Below the pieces are notes generated by a model. It worked only from the letters and a program-made list of their open reading frames with translations. It made no database searches and was not told the origin of the DNA. The position numbers were made by a program, and so were the translations under genes. A DNA stretch of 64,000 nt from Hericium rajendrae (Eukaryota > Basidiomycota > Agaricomycetes > Russulales > Hericiaceae): assembly GCA_033439255.1 (NCBI GenBank), contig CM065889.1:1116001-1180000 (forward strand), read 5' to 3'. Below are positions 56,422 through 64,000 of this stretch, piece after piece. Numbering within the stretch: the first letter of the stretch is position 1; each line of letters opens with the position of its first letter.

Positions 56422-59400
56422 TTTTCTCGGTTGTTCTTTGCTCCAAATGACGCCCGTCCCCTCCGATCATCCGGCACACCATCCGCGCACCATCCGCGCC
56501 CACTTCTCCACGTTCGCTCGCGCTTCGACCACCCACCACTGCCGATGCCCTCGCCTGCCCATGTGCACGGCCACCACGGCTGGGCCAGTGCATGCACGCC
56601 CACTCATGCCCCGTCAATGCCCGCGCACAAGCCCATCAACGCCCGCGGACTCCGCCTTCCCCCCTCTGCCCACTAGCACGGTCCCGCACGACACCAGCAC
56701 ATGGCCACGTCCCCCATGCCAGCGGGCGGCGCTGCACATTCACGCCAGCGTACGCAGACCAGCGCACAGCGTGCATACGCTGAGTAAGGTCCCGCCTGCA
56801 CCCCCATTCCCCCACGCATGCACGCATGCACGCACGGCAGTGCCAGTGCATGGACCCACGCGTACGGCCCCTCAACACCAGCCGCTTATGCATGCAAGTC
56901 AACACACATGCCACCTCGCATGGCAGCACCAGTGCATGGCCACGAGTGCCTGCGCATCCCCGCAGGCACGCTGTATGGCGTGCACGTTGTGCAGAGCCCC
57001 AGTCTGCCTCAATGGACCCAACGACGCACGCACGGCCGCAGCGCACGCAAGCATGGCTCCAACAGCCCGCGCACGAGCCGAGCAGCGAGCATGCAATCCA
57101 GACGCCTCGCGCACACTCCCAGCAACCCATGCACGCTTGCCGGCGCACACCCCCGACTGCCTCACCCACTCACACCCCAAATACGTGAGGATTGCGTGCA
57201 TGCGCACGCACGGCCACACATGCCATGGACAGCGTATGCACGCCGCGTCTGTCCTGTCAATGCACGCCATGGGCATACCCGCACACACTCATGCAACGTG
57301 CACCCAGTGCCCTCGCCGCGACAATGTTATCGTCGCCACGTCGCGTGTCCCCGTGCGGCCTGCATGCCATCTCCCGTGACTCGCGCCCTGCGCCAGTGCG
57401 TATCAGGTGGACATGTGTAATGTGCCCGCTGTTGTTTTGACTTGCGCACGCAGGGCTCTCAGCCCCACGCACAGGTCATCCACATGTCGGCGACGGAGTG
57501 CGCGAGTCCACGATGATGACTATCTCATGTGTGCTAGTATCCGGCTCCCTTGTGTACTATAGATTTCAGTAGTTGAATGCAATACCATTTGGTGTAATAC
57601 AATACAATATTAGAAATATAGACTCTATAACAACTATACCCTGTGTAGTAGCCTGAGATTCCATAGCAACCTTATGAAGCTGTATATTGAACATAGCATC
57701 CATAGCTTACATAGAAGAGAACCAAAATACATAAACTACATAGCAGACATAGTAGTGTGCTATTGCTATGTAGTACTACATAGCTATCACCCATAGCTAT
57801 AGAAGCTTTGATAGCTCCCATAGTTCTGTATAGTTGTGTGGTCCAACTACATAGCAGCCATAGCACTATGAAAGCAAGTATAGCATTGGCTGATAGCTAT
57901 GTAGATTTCACATTTTTGAGATGAAGGCCAAAGAGCCTCACCTATCTACTGATGAAGACCTCCCCCCTCCACCCAAGAAGAAGCAGAGGACCATGAAGAC
58001 GGACACCGGTGAAGCTGAGATGTCAACTAGCAGGACCTCACAGTGCGCCCAAACAGCCTCCACTGCAGGTAAGAAGAAGCCCACGCAGAGATTGACAGCT
58101 GCACAATGGCACGCACAAGAAGAAGCTGAGCTTGCTGCCATGCAGCAAGCAGTTGACCGAATCATCCGTTTTGAGCAGAAGGCAGTTGCAGCAGATGCAG
58201 AGGCTGCTCGTAATGCAGCGAGACCTGAGCCGCTGACTCGAAAGAAGGTACCTCATGATGTTGTTGAGGTGCTGAAGCAGATGCACGTGATGGCAAAGAA
58301 GGCAGTTATAAATGCGTTGAGGGCAGATGGGGATGAGGAGACTATGAACAATGGTCAGTACTCTCTCGTATTAAGACACGAACTATAAATGACTTACCTT
58401 GAGAATGCACAGAAACCGCGGCTCCCTCCAAGAACTTGAAGCAGGTCTTTATTGAGATCCCGAAGCGGATGGGCAGGAAGGGAAACAAGAAAGATGGTCC
58501 CGAAGCTATGGTGGTTGACGAAGGTAAGTACTGCATTGAATTAGGACATGAACTAAACAAAAACTTACCTCGAGACCTTGCAGATATCCTGGCTCCCTCC
58601 AGGAACTTGAAGAAGCAGGCCGTTATCGAGGTCTTGAAGCGGTCGGGCGGGAAGGGAAACAAGAAAGCTGTAGACACGAAGGCAGACAGGAATGAGGATG
58701 GGCCCAAAGCTATGGTGATCGACAAAGGTAAGTACTCGAATCAGGACACAAACTAAATGATGACTTACCTCGAAAAATTGCAGATGGCCCAGCTCCCTCT
58801 CAGAAGAAGATAGTCAAAGGAAAGGGAAAGCAGTCAAAAGTGTCAGATGAAGGCGAAGACGGGCCAGAAACCTCTATGGTTGTCGACAATGGTGAGTACC
58901 TTCTCATACGAGGAGTCACACTACAAACTTACCTCGAGATCCAGATGATGTTACCCTCACTGCCGGAGTCTTCACAGTCACCGGCAACACACTTGGTAGC
59001 AAGACTGAGACAGATTTGAGCAATGAAGAGGCCCCACCTGCTTCAAAGTGGGCTTCGCGCTCGCAAGAGATAAGGGCATGCTGCGAGGAACAAGAGGAGT
59101 CGAGCGAGGAGGATAAAATTGGGGGAAGTGAAGCCGACTTTGAGGAGAGACTGTGACTCGTGCACGAGCAAACGTCAAAGTGGGAAAGAGAGTTGGAGGA
59201 GATAGCAGGGGATATTGAGGATATCAAGGAAGATGATAGGGCCTGCGTGGCTAGATGGGCAAAGGAACAAATTGAAGGTAAGCGATCTCAACGATAAACA
59301 ATGATATCACGTACCTGATACCCTCCCCACACCAGAAGACAACGCTAATGACTCCAATTTCGATCCGATTGAGGACGCCGATGGAGTTGTCGACAAGGGC

Positions 59401-62400
59401 AAGCGAAGGAAGAATGTCGAGTACGACGGAGATGTCGAGATGGATGCAGATGATTGAGGGTCCAGAGCGAGAGACAATGGCAAGGTCAGCAAGGGCAAAG
59501 GCAAAGCAGTCAGAGGGAAGAAGAAAGTGAAGAAAGGGGAGTGGAGAGAGCTCGTAAAGAGCACGAAGGGACGTGTTGAAGGTGAGGATGAGGCTGCTGC
59601 CTTAATCAGGGCATCGGACGTGTGAGTGCTTGTTGATCGAGCGCCTACGAAATTTTACTAACTTCAACACTCACTTTGCTCAACTCATGCTATGTCTTCC
59701 ATTCTTGCTTCCTCCTCTGACTTCCTCTACTTTTCAAATGCATCTCTGCCTCCCCAACACCACTCTCCGCCCCACCCTTCCTCACGATTCTGCAGGTCTC
59801 GCATTGTCAACACGAGTGGCGTCAAGCCGGGCCTTCACCCGAACTGGCTCGACAAGGTCAACAAGTCGAAGCAGAAACGATGCGGCGGCCAAGTAATTGA
59901 AGACGAGAACACACAGCAGCACCCAACAGATGTGTTCGAGTATGCGGAGGAGGCTGTAGAGGAGGCCGTGGGTCATGACGTGGGCACTTCCGGTGGAAAA
60001 TCGAAGAAGGTACGTCATTATTTCTACCATTTACCTGTTCTATCTAACGGTATTCTATTGTAGGTATGTTCGCTCGTCTCGATTCACCACACCTCCACCG
60101 CTGGTTCCTCGAATTTGACGATATTTGGGCCTATCACCCCCACACCACAACCCTGTGGGCATGTGGCTCCAACTCGGTCTACTGGGCCGAGCGTTCGCTT
60201 TGCGAACTCCAGCGGTACGTTCTATATCATATTCAGATCTTTTTCTCTAAATCTTACATTCCTCGCAGCCCGACCTCAGGTATCCCTACCAGCTCCAGCT
60301 GTCCCAACTCAGCAGAGTGCCCCCGGCTCGTCTGCCTCGGCTTGTCGTTCGGTCACTATCCCAAGTGCCCTGGTCACTGCGTATCACACACCGAAACCCC
60401 ACCAAGCCTGCACAAGCACGAGCATGAGCACAACACACACAACGATGCCTCTTCTGGTGTGGGGGAAAAGTGTCATCACTCGCAGTGCATCATCAGCCCT
60501 GCAGGGCACCGTTCACTCGAGCAAGAATGCGAACCAGAGTAATTCAGATGGTAGTACTTTTTTGATATGTGTTTCTCATATGTGTTGCTGATGTGTTCAC
60601 CTAGTTCCCCCTCGTGCTACGGGGCCAGGTATTGCTATGCACGAGAAAATGGTATGTATATGTTCAATTTGCCTCGTACGTCTCGCCGTCGACACTAAGT
60701 CCCATTCCTTACTGATATATGACTTCCAGAGAGCAAACACTTCAAACACTTTGATGCAGCAAGTGAATGCTAGCAATGCGAGCACCTTGGGCTCGCATAT
60801 GGTATGCTTTTGTGATACTATCTTGTGTTCCTTGCTAATAAGTTACTTACAGAAAGTGAGTTCATCAACAAGGCCAGCAAATAGTACTAGCAATGCGAGC
60901 ACCGAGCCGCACATGGTATGTTTCTTATTATTAAAATCTTTAATTTGATTACTTTATCTATGACAGAATCGCAAGCCCGAGGGTGATCAAGACACCATAA
61001 AAGACTCGGCGCCGATGAAATACAACCTCTGACATCTCCCGCCAGGCAGTCAAGAACGATTCAGCAAGGTGTATGTTCCGAAATGGAAGGCATTCCTGAG
61101 CGTGCATGAGGACCCTTGGGTCAATGTACCTGACCTGCTTCCCGAGGCACAGGCCTTGTGGAATGCAACCTATCCTGATATCCCCCACGTCCTAGATCTC
61201 AATGGTGTAGTTTTCTCTCTGGTGTGTAATTTCTCACGTGATTTTAATTAAGTCTGACTCTTTGTTGTGATAGCTACAGCAACGGTCATATGATTGGTGG
61301 AGCAAGTTTGCGTTTCATGCATACCATGCTGTTTTAGCACATCTGGAAACTGCCTGGCCAGAGCCGGATGCACTGAGGGAGGATGCTGTGCGCTGGCAGC
61401 TCGGTATGAAGAATGTGCCTGAGGATATTCGAGTCCCCTTTGTCTACAGTGATGCATATATATGCAAAGCTGAAGGCGACGATGAAGATGCAGATGAAGA
61501 TGAACCTGGTCCAGTAAGTCTTTTATTCCTCTATAGTGGATTTGGTTTAACTTTGTGCAGGTGGTGTATAGTGGCTCTTTCCTCATCAGAAAAATGTGTA
61601 AGTGGTACATAGCTCTATAAAGTCTATATAGATTTCATAGTTCCACAGCACTGCCCTTTTCTCTATAGCCAGCATAGCTAAAGGGGAATGCTATATAGTG
61701 CTATGAAGCTCAAGGGTGATGCTATGAAGTGCTATGATAGCTATGATAGCTAACTATGCAGCTACCATAGTATGCATAGCTATAAGAGCTGTCAGTGTCT
61801 ATTAAAGCTATGAGACTTATGTTACTTACATATTTTATATTTAATATATAGACTTAGCATATCTATTAAAGCACTAAAGCCTATTGAAACTATATTATTT
61901 GGTCAGATTTACATAGCAAGATCCAAATAAAATGATCACACAAATATAAACTTTGTTTGATGTATCAAGATTATATTTATATCATTATATTACTAAAACA
62001 AATACTACTATTGATTACCAAAAGATTAAAACACTACACTTACTACTAAAGATAAACACAAGATAAGTATACTAGACTTACAAAGATTACAAAAAGCGAA
62101 AATAGTCTACAAAATAAAAGGTTGCTTAGTAACAAACTAATAGTGATAAAAGATTTAAGACATACCAGAAGTGTTAAAAAGCGAAAATACATAACCCTAA
62201 GATATGAATGACATAAGCATAGGATAGCAAACCTTAAGAAGAAAGACTTACCGAAGGTAGAGAGAAAAAGGGCCGAGGAAAATCGGAGCGAAGGGGGAAT
62301 GTAGTGGTTGGAGAGAGAGAGAGAATGCGCATCATGCGAGGGTTATATAGGTGAGCACGGGTTTGCCCGGCGGAGCCCCAAATGTGGCTGCCGGAGCCCG

Positions 62401-62797
62401 GCCCGGGCATCACGTCAGAGGCTAAGTGCTAGATTTTTGTAAGTTTGCTTCGCTGTCCAGTAGCTTACAGTACCTTACTTGAATATGTTTCTCATTGGGT
62501 CGAGTTGAATGTATGAACGCTAGATGCTGTTTTTTGTTCAGAAATTATGCAATTTTATTTGAATTGCTAGGCTCGAAATCATTCTAACACGCCCGGTGGC
62601 TGAAGCTTGACGCTTGGAGCCTCAACGTGTCGTTCAACTTCGTCTCGAAATCCACTATCCTCACTCCCTCTCAGCCCTCCTCTCTTGTCTTTTCTTATCA
62701 CTCTTATTAACCTGAAGGCTGGATAGGTCGAGAAGGATGTCGAGGGACCCAGGTGAGTAGAAAAAAAAGCTATGTTCTCTTAAACTCGTACTAATCT

Positions 62798-62831
62798 CGA
62801 GAGTCTTGCTTGTTATTGAGCGAGACTCTCG
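62798..62831. repeat. Intron-type hairpin in E3
   Basis: CGAGAGTCTTGCT pairs with AGCGAGACTCTCG (13 bp, one G-U). Same position as in the other copies. Confidence 0.85.
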
Positions 62832-63288
62832 TTCTTGCATGCTCTTCGACACTCCCTGCCCGCGTGCCATTCGACACCCTACTCCACCTCCCACGCACCG
62901 CCCGCGCCTGTCTCTCTCCCCGTGCCCATGCCTGTCTCCCTCCCCATGCCCGCGCCTTCGACAGCTCATGCCCACGCCTTCGATAGCCCACTCCCGTGCC
63001 GCTGACATGTCAATCAGCGACCCCCTGCCTGTTTGCCACAGCCCACGGGTGCTCGGGCATCCCGACACGTCACCCACGCGCGGTTTCGACGGGCTCCATC
63101 CCATGCACGCAGCCGCGACAATGCACGGGGATCCCGCCGGCTCGCCATCGGCCAATGCCACGCATACGCACTCCCAACACCCACACACGCGCGTATCCCC
63201 CACCCACACGTCCCCGCACTCCCAACAACCATGTGAACGGCCTCAAGAGCCTGCTCATGTCCCGTGGATGGCCAGCAAGGTCAACGTC

Positions 63289-63316
63289 GAGTCTCGTTGC
63301 TGTGGCAATGAGACTC
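63289..63316. repeat. GTTGC hairpin in E3
   Basis: GAGTCTCGTTGC, loop TGTG, GCAATGAGACTC; 12 bp with one G-U pair. Confidence 0.8.
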
Positions 63317-64000
63317 AATAATGCGTCGTGCGGCCACGTACTGCGTCGCTTGCTCCCGCATGCGAACACGCGTGCGCACGGCCCCGCACGACAGCGCCAG
63401 CACAGTGCCATGCCCATCTACGCCAGGGACGGCGCGACAAGCTCGCACCAGCACACGCAGACCAGCAGCATATGCACGCCGGTGTATGCGTGTGCACGCC
63501 CGCGTTGCGCAGAGCCTCAGTCCGCCCAGCTCGGACCTAATGGCCCATGCACAGCCGCAGCGCGCGCATGAGCCAAGCAGCGCGTGCAACCTGCACATCT
63601 CACACATGGCCCCAGCAGCGCATGCACGCCTGCCGGCGCACGCTGCCGACTGCCGCTCACCCGTTCACGCCGCCGACTACGTACGCACACTATGGACTGC
63701 GCACGCACGGCCGCGTCTGTCCCCGTCAGTGCGCGCCTGTTTGTGCATGCCTTCGTATGCACCGGACTGCGCTCGCATTCCACGTACAATGCGCACATGA
63801 CACCCAGTGCTCTTGCCTGCGATGTCACCGTCGCTGCGCCGCCTCTCCCCGTACACCCCGCACGCCGTCTGCTGTGACTCGCGCCCCGCACCAGCACGTA
63901 CAAGGCAGACACATGTAACGTGTCCGCTGCCGTTTCAACTTGCATACGCGGGGCTCTCAGCTCCGCGCACAGGTCGTGTCGGCAACAGTGTGGGCGAGTC

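Larger units (their letters stand above)
55210..57923 (-). mobile_element. CATCAG-end non-coding element E2, in accessory gene exon 1
   Basis: 2714 bp, CATCAGAAAAATCTG ... TTTTTGAGATG, AA duplicated (55208-55209 and 57924-57925). Excision restores the accessory gene frame (HTRSKAKEPHL). The minus strand has the TATATAAACC promoter (about 55945-55960), a C/T-rich leader, GTAAGT donor and a 27 nt micro-exon (55682-55708). The plus half has a second C/T-rich leader, donor GTAAGT at 56345, TACTAAT, hairpin 56388-56421, a GC-rich 1 kb block, and ATAGC repeats to the end. It resembles E3 along its whole visible length. Confidence 0.78.
55187..61583 (+). pseudogene. Plavaka-2 accessory gene, multi-exon, interrupted by two elements
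   Basis: ATG 55187 (MHRHTRS) runs into element E2 at 55210 and resumes at 57926 in frame (KAKEPHLSTDEDLPPPPKKK). Introns read: 58354-58412, 58524-58583, 58728-58783, 58892-58944, 59278-59335, 59622-59795 and 60010-60063, then several near 60225-60960. Exons 58413-58523, 58584-58727 and 58784-58891 are tandem duplicates encoding AP(S)xNLKK ... GKGNKK ... DGPxAMVxDxG. Two more duplicates near 60731-60917 encode SNAST ... HM. A GLHPNW motif lies at about 59828 and the C-terminal globular part starts YVPKWKAFLSVHEDPW (about 61069). TGAs at 59154-59156, 59455-59457 and 61030-61032 interrupt it. E3 enters at 61584. Lys/Ser-rich, probably nuclear; role unknown. Confidence 0.65.
45702..64000 (-). mobile_element. 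Plavaka-2: two-gene DNA transposon (right end outside window)
   Basis: The left terminus CATCAGGAATCTTGACAATT is followed by TCTGA/TCAGA repeats to 46262. Past the rolling-circle-like insertion lie the transposase (minus, 51552-54544) and a divergent accessory gene (plus, 55187 on), the same plan as Plavaka-1. The accessory gene is still open where another element enters at 61584, so the right end is beyond the window. The left boundary rests on terminal similarity to the MITE and Plavaka-1; a 2 bp duplication (GG) cannot be checked. Confidence 0.65.
61584..64000 (-). mobile_element. CATCAG-end non-coding element E3 (right end outside window)
   Basis: Starts CATCAGAAAAATGTGTAAGT and follows E2 closely: ATAGC repeats, micro-exon 62082-62106 (minus), promoter TTATATAGG (about 62345, minus), CAAATGTGGCTGCCGGAGCC, second leader with donor GTGAGT (62753), TACTAAT and hairpin 62798-62831. 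The GC-rich block has hairpin 63289-63316 and the GACTCGCGCC ... GGGCTCTCAGC segment shared with E2. The window ends inside the GC-rich block. Confidence 0.75.

Noticed and set aside
56279-57379. A 366-codon frame across the second leader, hairpin and GC-rich block of E2
   Set aside because: It crosses the conserved GTAAGT donor and hairpin, is matched by similar-length frames on the other strand, and is not kept in E3.
59154-61032. In-frame TGAs in the accessory gene as recoded codons
   Set aside because: TGAs lie at different places in the two accessory genes, stops in the transposases show the same C-to-T pattern, and no selenocysteine-like signal is known in these fungi. Decay is simpler.

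Overview
The window reads as nuclear DNA of a mushroom-forming basidiomycete (Agaricomycetes). The support is Plavaka-type and KDZ-type DNA transposases, a chromodomain Ty3/Gypsy retrotransposon, and 50-60 nt introns with GTRAGT donors. I found no ordinary host gene. Nearly all of the 64 kb is mobile DNA nested inside other mobile DNA, and many layers can be dated relative to each other because target-site duplications (TSDs) and interrupted reading frames fit exactly.

Layout. (1) 1-11.1 kb: Gypsy copy 1 (gag, pol and 3' LTR, to 9600) is split in gag by a 5.1 kb non-autonomous LTR element (812-5958). Copy 1 itself sits in a non-coding CATCTG-end element that resumes at 9601-10601. A solo Gypsy LTR follows (10649-11071). 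(2) 11.1-18.5 kb: a decayed KDZ transposase with a CxC2-like cysteine cluster, then a diverged CATCTG-like element, then a minisatellite. (3) 18513-44770: Plavaka-1, a two-gene transposon inserted with a CA duplication into that minisatellite, which resumes at 44771. It holds an accessory gene (minus strand), a divergent transposase (plus strand), two copies of a 1.49 kb rolling-circle-like element, and Gypsy copy 2 (30450-42411). Gypsy copy 2 in turn holds a 1.5 kb TIR element, a 580 bp foldback MITE and a 2.7 kb CATCTG element. (4) 45702-64000: Plavaka-2 has the same divergent gene pair (transposase minus, accessory gene plus) and runs off the window. It holds a 5 kb rolling-circle-like element (which carries another CATCTG element and a 150-157 bp satellite) and two further CATCTG elements inside the accessory gene.

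How the parts work together. The Plavaka units pair a zinc-finger transposase with a divergently transcribed accessory gene built from tandemly duplicated exons. The 580 bp MITE shares their CATCAG ends and CA duplication, and the 2.7 kb non-coding elements share CATC ends and 2 bp duplications, so Plavaka-type transposase is the likely mobiliser (inference). Every nonsense mutation I could place in these genes fits a C-to-T transition, which suggests deamination or RIP-like silencing. Gypsy copy 2 has LTRs with no differences visible by eye yet contains three later insertions, so several families moved recently.

The strongest candidate for something undescribed is the CATCTG-end family (38552-41295, 46412-49336, 55210-57923, 61584-64000, part of 9601-10601, and a diverged copy near 16.3-18.4 kb). 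These elements lack conserved coding capacity. They carry a conserved TATA promoter with a palindromic initiator region, arrays of 22-31 nt micro-exons between GTAAGY introns, and one or two hairpins whose stems vary in a compensatory way. Coordinates of introns and hairpins were read by eye; no alignment or folding program was run.
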